Origin: Ruegeria arenilitoris | GTDB lineage: Bacteria; Pseudomonadota; Alphaproteobacteria; Rhodobacterales; Rhodobacteraceae | Assembly: GCF_013030265.1 (NCBI RefSeq) | Contig: NZ_WPZQ01000008.1 | Coordinates: 62,001 to 126,000 of the forward strand | DNA: 64,000 nt | Direction of reading: 5' to 3' | In this document: one piece after another, positions 28,332 to 37,516 of the stretch | Layout of the letters: each line of letters begins with the position of its first letter | Position numbering within the stretch: the first letter of the stretch is position 1 | Notes under the pieces: generated by a model | The model's database searches: none | Told to the model about the DNA's origin: nothing | Seen by the model: the letters and a program-made list of their open reading frames with translations, nothing else | Made by a program: the position numbers and the translations under genes

Positions 28332-30512
28332 TTAACCTTCGATCTTGGTCAGATCCGCAACGCTGGAACAGACCTGACGGATCTGGCTCAGCAGGTTCAG
28401 GCGGTTACGGCGCAGGATGTCATTGTCGGTGTTGACCTGAACATCCTCAAAGAACGCATCCACCGGGCCGCGCAAGCTTGCCATTGCGGACATTGCAGCC
28501 GGGAAATCCTCGGCCTTGAGGGCCGGATCGATCTTGGCCTGCGCCGCATCCAGCGCTGCAAACAGAGCCTTCTCGCTATCGGTTTCCGCAAACTTGATAT
28601 CCGCGCCATAGGAGTACTCGACCCCGTCCTTTTCCTCGGCTTGGGTGAGGATATTGTTGGCGCGCTTGAAGCCCTGCACGAGGTTCTCGCCATCTTCAGT
28701 CGCGATCACTGCATTCAGGGCGCGGGCGCGTTTGACCAGCAGGTTGAGGTCGTCATTCCCCTCCATCGCGATGCAGGCGTCAATGATGTCGTGGCGGATG
28801 CCCTCATCGCGGAGGAAGACCTTGAGGCGGTCGTGGAAGAAGGAGAGGAGGTCGAGAGCCATTTCAGTTTTCTCTAACACCTCGTCTTCATTCAGAATAA
28901 TCGAACTGGTCTTCAACACAGGACTACCCGCCGACTCAAAGGCATTTTCACGAACGTTTGCTAGGTACACCCGACTAAAGCGCGCGCGTTCCAAAACCAA
29001 TTCAACGAGCAACCTTTCCAAACTAACCGCAAGTTCATTTTCCAGAACCAAGCGAATTACCCCCAACGCCGCACGGCGCAGGGCAAACGGGTCTTTCGAA
29101 CCTGTCGGCTTTTCATCAATCGCCCAGAAACCGGTCAGCGTGTCCAGCTTATCGGCCAGAGCTACGGTTACAGACAGTGGCGCGGTCGGCACGTCATCCG
29201 AGGGACCAAGAGGCGAGTAATGTTCCTGCGCTACGGCGGCCACGGCGGCGTCCTCGCCTGCGGCTTTGATATAGTAGCGCCCCATAAGCCCCTGAAGTTC
29301 GGGGAATTCATAGACCATCTCGGAATTCAGGTCAGCCTTGGCCAGACGCGCGGCCTTCTCGGCCTGATCGGCGTCTGCACCTGTTACCGAGGCCAGTTCG
29401 CGTGCCAGTGCTGCAATACGTTCAATCCGCTCGGCTTGAGTACCCAGCTTGTTGTGGAACGTCACATTCTCCAGCGCGCGGGTCCATTGGGCGATGTCCG
29501 TTTTGGCGACACGCAGGTCGTTCTCCCAAAAGAACTTGGCATCCGCCAGACGGGCCGAAAGCACCTTCTGGTTCCCCGCCAGAATGGTCGCGCCATTGTC
29601 GGTGGTTTCGCGGTTGGCGACGGTGACGAAACGCTCGATCCGGCCGGTTTTCGGATTGCGGACCGAAAAGAACTTCTGATGCTCTTTCATTGAGGTCTGC
29701 AGAACCTCGGGCGGCAATTCGAGGAATTCGTCGTCGATCTGCCCCATCAGGACCACCGGCCACTCGACTAGCCCGGCAACCTCGGCCAGCAACCCTTTGT
29801 CCTCGACCACTTCCAGACCGGCAGCAAAGGCCATGTTCTGGGCATCGTTCCAGATATGCTCGGCCCGCTCTTCGGGTGACAAAACAACAAAGGCGCGTTT
29901 CAGCTTGGCGGAATAATCCTCAAACGAGGTCACAGAAAACCGACCCGGAGCCATAAAGCGATGGCCCTCGGTCGTATCACCTGATTTGATCCCTTCGACC
30001 GCCATCGGCACTACCTGGGCGCCAGCCTCATCGGACAGAATACATAAGATCGAGTGCAACGGACGGACCCAGCGCATCCCACCACTGCCCCAACGCATGG
30101 ATTTGGGCCACGGAAAGTTGCGGATCGTGGCCTCAAGCACCTCGGCCACGATGTCTGCCGCCGGACGGCCGGGCTTTTCGATGGTGGCGAAATAGACCGC
30201 GCCTTTGGGCGTGTCGCGTTCTTCCAGCTGGTCGCGGGTCAGACCTGCGCCGCGCAGGAACCCTTCGATGGCCTTATCCGGCGCGCCAACCTTGGGACCT
30301 TTGCGCTCTTCTCGGATTGTCGGGCTTTCCGCCAGCAACCCTTCGACCGCCAGCGTCAGACGGCGCGGTGTGGTCAGTGCTGCAGCCCCAGCATAGGTCA
30401 GACCGGCCTCGACCAGACCATCGGTTATCCGCTTTTTCAGATCCTCACCCGCACGGCTTTGCATGCGCGCGGGGATTTCCTCGGAAAACAGTTCGATCAG
30501 CAGGTCGGGCAT
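28332..30512 (-). CDS. glyS: Glycine-tRNA ligase beta subunit
   Basis: The 726-residue beta subunit of the alpha2beta2 glycyl-tRNA synthetase binds and helps charge tRNA-Gly. Family landmarks include LLIELFSEEIPARM at the start, FLRGAGLTRDQLEERDTPKG, the HRFMAP segment, VLMGQIDDEFLELPPEVLQTSMKEHQKFF and the C-terminal DALR-like domain. Length fits the family. It follows gltS by 9 bp and is in one unit with glyQ genes upstream, though marC on the other strand interrupts. Confidence 0.97.
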   Translation of the reverse strand: MPDLLIELFSEEIPARMQSRAGEDLKKRITDGLVEAGLTYAGAAALTTPRRLTLAVEGLLAESPTIREERKGPKVGAPDKAIEGFLRGAGLTRDQLEERDTPKGAVYFATIEKPGRPAADIVAEVLEATIRNFPWPKSMRWGSGGMRWVRPLHSILCILSDEAGAQVVPMAVEGIKSGDTTEGHRFMAPGRFSVTSFEDYSAKLKRAFVVLSPEERAEHIWNDAQNMAFAAGLEVVEDKGLLAEVAGLVEWPVVLMGQIDDEFLELPPEVLQTSMKEHQKFFSVRNPKTGRIERFVTVANRETTDNGATILAGNQKVLSARLADAKFFWENDLRVAKTDIAQWTRALENVTFHNKLGTQAERIERIAALARELASVTGADADQAEKAARLAKADLNSEMVYEFPELQGLMGRYYIKAAGEDAAVAAVAQEHYSPLGPSDDVPTAPLSVTVALADKLDTLTGFWAIDEKPTGSKDPFALRRAALGVIRLVLENELAVSLERLLVELVLERARFSRVYLANVRENAFESAGSPVLKTSSIILNEDEVLEKTEMALDLLSFFHDRLKVFLRDEGIRHDIIDACIAMEGNDDLNLLVKRARALNAVIATEDGENLVQGFKRANNILTQAEEKDGVEYSYGADIKFAETDSEKALFAALDAAQAKIDPALKAEDFPAAMSAMASLRGPVDAFFEDVQVNTDNDILRRNRLNLLSQIRQVCSSVADLTKIEG

Positions 30513-30521
30513 TTTCGGTCC

Positions 30522-31733
30522 TTAGAAATTTACAATCGTCTGAATGACGATGGCATTGGCGATATCCACAAAGAATGCGGATACAAGGGGGAGCACGATA
30601 AAGGCAATAGGCGACGGACCATATCGCTTGGTTACGGCGGTCATATTGGCAATTGCCGTGGGTGTGGCGCCCAGCGCAAAGCCCCCGAATCCGGCAGCCA
30701 GCACCGCGGCACGGTAATTTCCGCCCATTAGCGGGAACAGAACCCAGATTACAAAGGCAACCGCAAATAGCGTTTGCGCGGCCATGATGACCACGATCGC
30801 CATGCCAAGCTCGGCAATCGTCCACAATTGCAGGCTCATCAGCGACATCGCCAGAAAAGCGCCCAGCGCAAATTCAGAGATCAGCGCCAAAGACGGGGTG
30901 CGCGACACCGGGGGGGCCGAGGGCGCAATCGCACTTCGCAGGTTCGAGATCACGATCCCCATGATCAGGCAAGGGACAAACAATGGCAGTTTCAGGCCCG
31001 CAGCCTGAACTGCTTCGCCCAAAACATAGCCTGATATGATCGCAAGGTTCAGATACAGCAGAACCCGCATGATGGCTAAATGATCAATATCGTTGGGTTG
31101 TTCAGTGGTTTCCTTTGGCAAACCGACGGTATGTTCCTCATCCGGGCGTTCCGGGCTCAGGTCACGACCCTCGATCAGCAAGCGACCAATCGGACCACCA
31201 ACCAGAGCGGCCAGCACGAGGCCTAGCGTGGCGACCGCCACACCAAGCTCGGTTGCGCCATCAAGACCAGTGGCTTGTGCAACATCGGGGGCCCAGGCAA
31301 TCGCCGTACCGTGCCCGCCAATCAGTGCGGCCGAGCCGAACAGAACGCCAGACTGGGCCGGATATCCAAAGAACAATGCCCCCGCCGCACCAATCAGGTT
31401 CTGGAACACAATCGTGACTAAAGTCAGAAGCAGGAGGATCAGCAAAGGCTTACCACCCGCGATCAGGTCTGACAGCCGGGCGTTGAGACCGATCCCGGCA
31501 AAGAACAGCACCAGCAGAAAATCCCGGGTATTCAGTTCAAACGAAAGCTCTACGCCAAATAGAAGATACAGCAACAGCACCACAAGCGATGCCAACAGCC
31601 CGCCAGTGACCGGCTCGGGGATATTGAAACTGCGCAGGGTCGCGACGCGGGCATTGATCTCGGCGCCCAGAAGATAGACGGCGAAGCCCAGCGTTGCGGT
31701 CAGAAAGTCTGGGATCTCAAGCGTGTATCCCAT
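30522..31733 (-). CDS. gltS: Sodium/glutamate symporter
   Basis: A 403-residue membrane protein with about ten to twelve hydrophobic segments and the GltS repeats: INARVATLRSFNIPEPVTGGLL in the first half, GGHGTAIAWAP, and FGGFALGATPTAIANMTAVTKRYGPSPIAFIVLPLVSAFFVDI at the end. It imports glutamate with Na+ at the inner membrane. The placement inside the glycyl-tRNA synthetase unit is seen in relatives but has no obvious logic. Confidence 0.93.
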   Translation of the reverse strand: MGYTLEIPDFLTATLGFAVYLLGAEINARVATLRSFNIPEPVTGGLLASLVVLLLYLLFGVELSFELNTRDFLLVLFFAGIGLNARLSDLIAGGKPLLILLLLTLVTIVFQNLIGAAGALFFGYPAQSGVLFGSAALIGGHGTAIAWAPDVAQATGLDGATELGVAVATLGLVLAALVGGPIGRLLIEGRDLSPERPDEEHTVGLPKETTEQPNDIDHLAIMRVLLYLNLAIISGYVLGEAVQAAGLKLPLFVPCLIMGIVISNLRSAIAPSAPPVSRTPSLALISEFALGAFLAMSLMSLQLWTIAELGMAIVVIMAAQTLFAVAFVIWVLFPLMGGNYRAAVLAAGFGGFALGATPTAIANMTAVTKRYGPSPIAFIVLPLVSAFFVDIANAIVIQTIVNF

Positions 31734-31742
31734 GTTGCTCCC

Positions 31743-32267
31743 TCAATTCTGCGGTCTGGGCGGACATTCTTCGCCAACGACAGTGCCATCATAGGCTTTC
31801 TCGCCGCAATTGTTCAGTGAATGCCAGATGTACCCTTTGCCATCCTCTGTCACTGCTACGATCCGATCAACACCGTAGTGGATGTTCTTGGTGCCGATAA
31901 AGGCGCTCGCCTTTCCGGATTTCAGCGCATCTGCTAGCGAAACGGCATCATAACAATCAAACCAACCCGGCGCAGTCAGTGGTTCCGGCTTCTCTGCGGG
32001 CATGAATGCTTCGGCCAACTGATCCGGTCTCAGATCGGTTTCGAAACATGCACGGAACCGGATCGGAGAGCTGTCGGCATCAATCGCTTGAAACCGGCTG
32101 TATTCGATGGGTTCTGCCTGCTCGGTCGTCGCAGACAGCAACACCACGTCCTCACCAGGCTTGGATTCGACCTCATAGTAAAACCCGTAAACCTGCAGGT
32201 AATACATGCCAACACCAGCGGTGACGGCGCACACCACAAGAATGATTGCCAACAGTTTTCCTGTCAT
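31743..32267 (-). CDS. Conserved small anchored/exported protein (probably DUF6446)
   Basis: A 174-residue protein with one N-terminal hydrophobic segment (residues 5-28) and a soluble domain with conserved-looking Cys (RACFETDL, FDCYDAVSLADALKSGKASAF, NNCGEKAYDG, EECPPRP). It lies between glyQ and gltS on the same strand. From memory this is a Rhodobacteraceae-restricted family named DUF6446 that travels with the glyQ/glyS genes; that name is unverified. Function is unknown. The four Cys could form periplasmic disulfides. Confidence 0.7.
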   Translation of the reverse strand: MTGKLLAIILVVCAVTAGVGMYYLQVYGFYYEVESKPGEDVVLLSATTEQAEPIEYSRFQAIDADSSPIRFRACFETDLRPDQLAEAFMPAEKPEPLTAPGWFDCYDAVSLADALKSGKASAFIGTKNIHYGVDRIVAVTEDGKGYIWHSLNNCGEKAYDGTVVGEECPPRPQN

Positions 32268-32358
32268 CAGTCTGCTCTCCTGCTCATGCCGCCTCTTTCA
32301 AGATCGTTGAAAATAGGACAGGTTTAAAGCCAATACAGTTGGTTACGAGGCTCTTTGA

Positions 32359-32991
32359 ATGGATACGACCCTTGCCGTGGGATTTTTTGGCGCGCTGTTC
32401 GCGATCATGAACCCGATTACAAATCTGCCGGTGTTTCTGAGCGTGACAGATGGTCTTTCGGTTTCGGACCAAAGAAAGGTCGCTGTAAAAACATCGCTTT
32501 ACTGCCTGATCCTCGGCAGTGCCTTCGCGGCCATCGGCAGTCAGGCTCTTGGCCTGTTTGGTATCAGCGTTGACGATCTGCGTGTTGCGGGTGGCCTTGT
32601 GGTTCTCATGATCGGGTTGAACATGCTGAACGGTGGCGAAAGCAGTTCGCATCACGGCACTGAAAGCGAAAAGCAATCCTACCCCGCCCCCGAAACCGTC
32701 GCCTTCTACCCGCTGGCCTTTCCGATCCTCGTGGGTCCGGGCACGATCACAACTCTGATCCTTTATGCCCATCATATATCCGGGGCGGCTGATGCGATTG
32801 CCTTTGCCGTCGTTTTTCTGGGTGTAGTGTTCTTGTTGCTGGCAACCTTCTGGAACGCCTCCACGATTGCGCAACGCTTGTCCGAGAACGCACGTGTGAT
32901 CATGAGCCGCTTCATGGGCATGATCCTGTCGGCCATCGCAATCAGCATGATCGCGGACGGCCTCAAGGCATTGCTTCCGGGGCTTGCCTGA
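32359..32991 (+). CDS. MarC family integral membrane protein
   Basis: A 210-residue protein with six membrane segments and MarC/SNARE-like family motifs: FFGALFAIMNPITNLPVFL near the start, LRVAGGLVVLMIGLNML and YPLAFPILVGPGTITTLIL, closing MGMILSAIAISMIADGLK. Despite the name, MarC has no established role in antibiotic resistance. GAGG lies 8 bases before the ATG. It is inserted on the opposite strand between glyQ and the downstream members of the glyS unit. Confidence 0.93.
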   Translation: MDTTLAVGFFGALFAIMNPITNLPVFLSVTDGLSVSDQRKVAVKTSLYCLILGSAFAAIGSQALGLFGISVDDLRVAGGLVVLMIGLNMLNGGESSSHHGTESEKQSYPAPETVAFYPLAFPILVGPGTITTLILYAHHISGAADAIAFAVVFLGVVFLLLATFWNASTIAQRLSENARVIMSRFMGMILSAIAISMIADGLKALLPGLA

Positions 32992-32999
32992 ATGGCCCA

Positions 33000-33929
33000 T
33001 CAGGCCACGTGCCCAGCGGCCTCTGTCTGAACAAACGCATCCGCGCATTGCTTGGCCAGTGCGCGGACGCGCCCGATATAAGCCTGCCGCTCGGTCACCG
33101 AGATCACTCCGCGCGCGTCCAGCAGGTTGAAGATATGGCTCGCCTTGATGCACTGGTCATAGGCGGGATGCGCCATGATGATGCGTTTGCCGGTCTTGGG
33201 ATCGTCATGCTCTTGCGCCAGGATGGCCGCACACTCGGCTTCAGCTTCTTCGAAGTGACGCAACAGAACCTCGGTGTTGGCCACGTCAAAGTTCCAGCGG
33301 GCGTATTCCTCTTCGGTCTGCTTGAAGATGTCGCCATAGGTCAGCGGGCTGGGCGATTGCGGATCATTGAATGGCATGTCCATTACATGATCGATACCCA
33401 GCACATACATCGCCAGACGCTCGAGACCATAGGTCAGTTCACCGGAAACAGGTGCACAATCATGGCCGCCAACCTGCTGGAAATAGGTAAACTGGCTGAC
33501 TTCCATCCCGTCACACCAAACCTCCCAGCCCAGGCCCCAGGCACCCAATGTCGGGCTTTCCCAGTCATCCTCGACAAAGCGGATATCGTGCAGCTCCATA
33601 TCGATGCCGATGGCCTGCAACGAACCCAGATACAATTCCTGAAGGTCTGGCGGGCTGGGTTTGATCAGCACCTGATACTGGTAGTAGTGCTGCAACCGGT
33701 TCGGGTTTTCGCCATAGCGCCCATCCGTCGGGCGGCGTGATGGCTGAACATAGGCTGCTGCCCATGCTTTTGAGCCCAAAGCACGCAGTGTCGTCGCCGG
33801 GTGGAACGTACCAGCACCAACTTCCATGTCATAAGGCTGCAGGATCGCGCAACCCTTCGACGCCCAATAGGTCTGAAGCCGCAGGATAATCTCCTGAAAT
33901 GAACGTGGTGCGCTGGACGTATCGGTCAT
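33000..33929 (-). CDS. glyQ: Glycine-tRNA ligase alpha subunit
   Basis: The 309-residue alpha subunit catalyses glycine activation. It has [25 protein letters not shown], the [12 protein letters not shown] motif, [28 protein letters not shown] and [23 protein letters not shown], all nearly invariant in the family. It is 9 bp from the end of the convergent marC gene. Confidence 0.98.
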   Translation of the reverse strand: MTDTSSAPRSFQEIILRLQTYWASKGCAILQPYDMEVGAGTFHPATTLRALGSKAWAAAYVQPSRRPTDGRYGENPNRLQHYYQYQVLIKPSPPDLQELYLGSLQAIGIDMELHDIRFVEDDWESPTLGAWGLGWEVWCDGMEVSQFTYFQQVGGHDCAPVSGELTYGLERLAMYVLGIDHVMDMPFNDPQSPSPLTYGDIFKQTEEEYARWNFDVANTEVLLRHFEEAEAECAAILAQEHDDPKTGKRIIMAHPAYDQCIKASHIFNLLDARGVISVTERQAYIGRVRALAKQCADAFVQTEAAGHVA

Positions 33930-34135
33930 GACATTCCCTTTGGACGCGTCGGCGCCCGGTTCCGGTCGGTTTTGCCCTTCCTATGCAAGGGGCCAAGGGG
34001 CGTCAACGGGCCAATGGCACGATGCTGTCACTGCGCGGCCACACCAGAAATTCCCCGTATTCCAACCATGGCGTTCGGCACATTAAATCGCGTAATCTGC
34101 GCCAAAGATAAAACACTGCATAACACGGGCAGAAA

Positions 34136-35872
34136 ATGACACGCGCATTAACGGCATTTCTATTTCTTTTTCTCTTCGGCCTTCGGGCTGCTTTCGCGCA
34201 ACAGGATCAGGGCGTCTGGGTCCAGGTCGAGGCGCAACCCTCGCTGCGCGAGGCGCAGGATCGCGCACAAGCGTATTCCAGCACCCTGCCCGACGTGAAC
34301 GGCTTTCGCCTGAACAGTGGCTGGTATGCGATTGTAATCGGGCCCTATCTGCGTGACGACGCCGAACAGGTTTTGCGCGTTTACCGGGCCGAAGGTCAGA
34401 TCCCTGCTGACAGCTTCATCGCATTTTCCAATTCGCTGGGACAACAGTTCTGGCCGATCGGTGCCAACATCCTGGACCGAGGGGCGATTACGGCACCCGT
34501 TCAACCTGAAACTCAGCCTGAGCAACCTCAGGCCGCATTGTCACAGGAATCAGACGAAACCCGATCTGAGGCTCTGCAGGGTGAGCGGCTGCTGACTGCG
34601 CAAGAACGCAAGGATCTTCAGACCGCCCTGCAGGCTGCAGGCTTCTACAACTCCACAATCGACGGTGCATTTGGACAAGGAACGCGCCGCTCCATGGGGG
34701 ATTGGCAGCGCTTCAACGGCTATGAGCCGACTGGCGTTCTGACGACATTGCAGCGCAAGACGCTGATGGATGATTACAACGCTCCGTTGATCAGCGCTGG
34801 TATGGAGCGCCACTCTGATACTCAAGCAGGCATCGAATTGGATCTGCCATTGGGCTTGGTTGCCTTCGATCGGTATGAAGCACCTTTTGTTCACTTCAAA
34901 CCAACCAGCGATTTCAACGCACAGGCACTGTTGATCAGCCAGGAAGGCAGCAAATCGACATTGCGCGCGCTTTATGAGGTTATGCAGTCCCTGAAGATCG
35001 TGCCGCTGGATGGCCCTCGCGAGCTGCGTGGTGACAGCTTCACCCTGGAAGGGCGCGGAAACGGTATTGTCTCGTACACTCAGGCCGCACTGAAAGACGG
35101 TAAAATCAAAGGCTTTACACTGGTTTGGCCCGAGGGGGACGAAGCCCGCCGTGCACGCGTTCTGGCAGCCATGAGGTCCAGCCTGAGCACCACCGATGCC
35201 GTGTTGGATGCCAGCGCCGGAGCGGATGCCGAGCAGCGCATCGATCTTGTTTCAGGTTTGCAAATTCGCAAGCCTCGCCTGTCCCGCTCGGGCTTTTTTG
35301 CTGACGCGAATGGTGCCGTTCTGACCGTTGCCGAAGCTGCCAACAGCTGCACCCGTGTAACACTGGACGGCGATCAGGAGCTGCAGGTGGCCTGGACAGA
35401 TGCCGATCTTGGCATTTCGGTTCTGCGCCCCATTCGGGCACTCGCCCCGATGAGTGTCGCAGAATTCAGTGCCAGCCAGCCTCGCATTCAGTCCGAGGTC
35501 GCTGTTTCAGGGTATTCGTACGAAGGTGCGCTGGGCGCCCCGACGCTGACATACGGACAGGTTGCCGATATCCGGGGCCTGAATGGTGAGGAAGGCGTGA
35601 AACGCCTGTCTCTGGTTGCTCAGCCCGGCGATGCTGGCGGGCCAGTGTTTGACGGCAGCGGCAATGTTGTCGGCATGCTACTGCCTACCGCTTCGGAAGG
35701 TCGTACCCTGCCCGACACGGTTAGCCTGGCGGCCGGAGCAGATCGTCTGAACGAGGTTCTGACCAAGGCAGGTGTCTCGGGTCAGTCAGGACAGGAAACA
35801 GCACAGATTTCGCCGAACGAACTGAGCCGTCGCGCCACTGGTATGACCGTACTGGTTCACTGCTGGGATTAA
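34136..35872 (+). CDS. Exported SPOR/peptidoglycan-binding protein with a catalytically dead trypsin-like domain
   Basis: The 578-residue protein has a signal peptide (cleavage after AFA, residue 21), a SPOR-like region (25-110, VWVQVEAQPSLREAQDRA and YAIVIGPY), a PG_binding_1 domain (155-212, LQTALQAAGFYNSTIDGAFGQGTRRSM), a middle region and a trypsin-like domain (378-545). The protease fold is visible (VLTVAEAANSC, DADLGISVL, QPGDAGGPVFD, VVGMLLP), but the catalytic Ser is Ala500 and the His position in TVAEAANSC holds no His. It probably binds glycan strands and a partner rather than cleaving. A bidirectional terminator follows. Confidence 0.82.
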   Translation: MTRALTAFLFLFLFGLRAAFAQQDQGVWVQVEAQPSLREAQDRAQAYSSTLPDVNGFRLNSGWYAIVIGPYLRDDAEQVLRVYRAEGQIPADSFIAFSNSLGQQFWPIGANILDRGAITAPVQPETQPEQPQAALSQESDETRSEALQGERLLTAQERKDLQTALQAAGFYNSTIDGAFGQGTRRSMGDWQRFNGYEPTGVLTTLQRKTLMDDYNAPLISAGMERHSDTQAGIELDLPLGLVAFDRYEAPFVHFKPTSDFNAQALLISQEGSKSTLRALYEVMQSLKIVPLDGPRELRGDSFTLEGRGNGIVSYTQAALKDGKIKGFTLVWPEGDEARRARVLAAMRSSLSTTDAVLDASAGADAEQRIDLVSGLQIRKPRLSRSGFFADANGAVLTVAEAANSCTRVTLDGDQELQVAWTDADLGISVLRPIRALAPMSVAEFSASQPRIQSEVAVSGYSYEGALGAPTLTYGQVADIRGLNGEEGVKRLSLVAQPGDAGGPVFDGSGNVVGMLLPTASEGRTLPDTVSLAAGADRLNEVLTKAGVSGQSGQETAQISPNELSRRATGMTVLVHCWD

Positions 35873-35891
35873 GCAGTTAGCGACTCCCAAC

Positions 35892-35932
35892 AAAAAACGG
35901 CGCCGCAAGTGATTGCGGCGCCGTTTCTTTTT
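35892..35932. terminator. Bidirectional Rho-independent terminator
   Basis: AAACGGCGCCGCAA (35895-35908), loop GTGA, TTGCGGCGCCGTTT (35913-35926), with T-tracts on both strands. It serves the two convergent genes on either side. Confidence 0.93.
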
Positions 35933-35941
35933 CGGAGATGT

Positions 35942-37516
35942 TCAAAGCACGTCTGGCGTCACCCGAATAAGGGTGGGCACCGGCGCCTCAAAAGCCGCGC
36001 GGACAGCTGCTTGCATTTCTTCAAGACTATTAGGATTGGCAGATCGTGCGCCATATGCCTCGGCCAGTCGGCAGAAGTCAGGATTGCGCGCGACGACCGC
36101 ATTCGGGGCGATCTGACCCCGCACCATGCTGTCTTCGATCTCTTTCAGCTTGCCATTGTCCCAAAGGATGATGGGCAAAGATAAGCCCAACTCAACTGCG
36201 GCACCCAGTTCCTGCATGGTGTACTGGAACCCATAGTCACCCGCGATTACGGCTGTCGGTTTGCCACGGCGGGCCACCGCTCCGCCAATACCAGCGGGCA
36301 GCGCATAGCCCAGCGTCCCAAACCCGGTTGGGTGATGCCAGTGATAGGGAAGTGATACATCCCAAATCTCTTTGGCAACATAGGCAAACTGGGTCATGTC
36401 CGAATAGATCATGGTCTCGGCAGGCATCGCCTCGCGCAGCGCATCTGCGACCGGCACAATGCCGGGCCGTTCGGCATCAACCTCTGACCGCCACCGCGCG
36501 CGGGCCACAGCCACTTCCTCGTGGGTCCAGCCTGTGGCAGGTTTCGCGTTTTCGGTAGCTGCCCACAATGCGTGAGCAAAGGTTTCACCATCGACCTGCA
36601 ATTTGACAGATGCACGGTGATGATCCGACAACACCTCGGGATCCAGATCGACACGTACCAGATTAGCAGTGTGGCCAAGGTCACGACGCCACAAGTCGAC
36701 TTCACCCAGTTCTGCACCGACAGCGATCACAAGATCTGCCGACGCAATCACGTCAGCGCTCCCCGGGCGCGGCAGCATTGCACCAAAATCCAACGCATAG
36801 CCGGTGCCCACCAGACCCCGCCCGGCATAGGTGGTGAAACATGCAGCGCCAAGCTGGTTCAAGATCTGACGCCACAGGTTGGAACGACAGCCACCGCCCA
36901 GAATAAACAATGGTCGCTTTGCGATGTTCAGCAGCGACATGACAGACGAGATGTCCGGTGGTGACGCCTTGGTGCGCAGCGCGGGTTGGTTCGGGAATGG
37001 GGCAGGATCAGCGCTTGCTTCCAACTGCACAATAGGCACCTGAATGTGTTTGGGCCGAGGGCGACAAAGTTCGAACTCTTCAAAGGCGCGTTCGATCAGA
37101 CCATAGGCGGATTGGGCATCGTTCGCCTGAACGGACCAGTCAGTTACGGTTTCCGCAGCCGCGCGCTGATCCTTCATCTGGTGCAACTGCCCGCGCTGCG
37201 CCTGCGTTTCGTCCAGACATGAAGACAGGACCAACACAGGAACAGAGTCAGTATAGGCCTGCCCCATCGGTGTCATCGTGTTGCACAATCCGGGTCCGGT
37301 GATCACATAAGCCACGCCGGGCTTGCCTGTCGCCCGGGCATATCCATCTGCCATGAACCCCGCACCCTGTTCGTGCCGCGCAAGAACATGCGTAATCCCA
37401 GCCTCCTCGATACCGCGATACATTTCCTGATTGTGCACACCGGGAATGCCAAAGATCACATCAACGCCGCGATCCTTCAGCATGTGCGAGATTTGCGCAC
37501 CAAGGGGTCTTTTCAT
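35942..37516 (-). CDS. Thiamine-diphosphate-dependent enzyme, acetolactate synthase/AruI-like
   Basis: The 524-residue protein has the three TPP-enzyme domains: an N-terminal PYR domain (VIFGIPGVHNQEMYRGIEEAGI, HEQGAGFMADGYARATGKPG with the catalytic Glu), a central domain, and the TPP-binding motif GDYGFQYTMQELGAAVELGLSLPIILWDNGKLKEI. The GDYGFQ form and overall look point to 5-guanidino-2-oxopentanoate decarboxylase (AruI) of arginine transamination rather than true acetolactate synthase, but this is not certain. Its start codon shares a base with the stop of trkH upstream. No FAD-loop or small-subunit gene is adjacent. Confidence 0.8.
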   Translation of the reverse strand: MKRPLGAQISHMLKDRGVDVIFGIPGVHNQEMYRGIEEAGITHVLARHEQGAGFMADGYARATGKPGVAYVITGPGLCNTMTPMGQAYTDSVPVLVLSSCLDETQAQRGQLHQMKDQRAAAETVTDWSVQANDAQSAYGLIERAFEEFELCRPRPKHIQVPIVQLEASADPAPFPNQPALRTKASPPDISSVMSLLNIAKRPLFILGGGCRSNLWRQILNQLGAACFTTYAGRGLVGTGYALDFGAMLPRPGSADVIASADLVIAVGAELGEVDLWRRDLGHTANLVRVDLDPEVLSDHHRASVKLQVDGETFAHALWAATENAKPATGWTHEEVAVARARWRSEVDAERPGIVPVADALREAMPAETMIYSDMTQFAYVAKEIWDVSLPYHWHHPTGFGTLGYALPAGIGGAVARRGKPTAVIAGDYGFQYTMQELGAAVELGLSLPIILWDNGKLKEIEDSMVRGQIAPNAVVARNPDFCRLAEAYGARSANPNSLEEMQAAVRAAFEAPVPTLIRVTPDVL

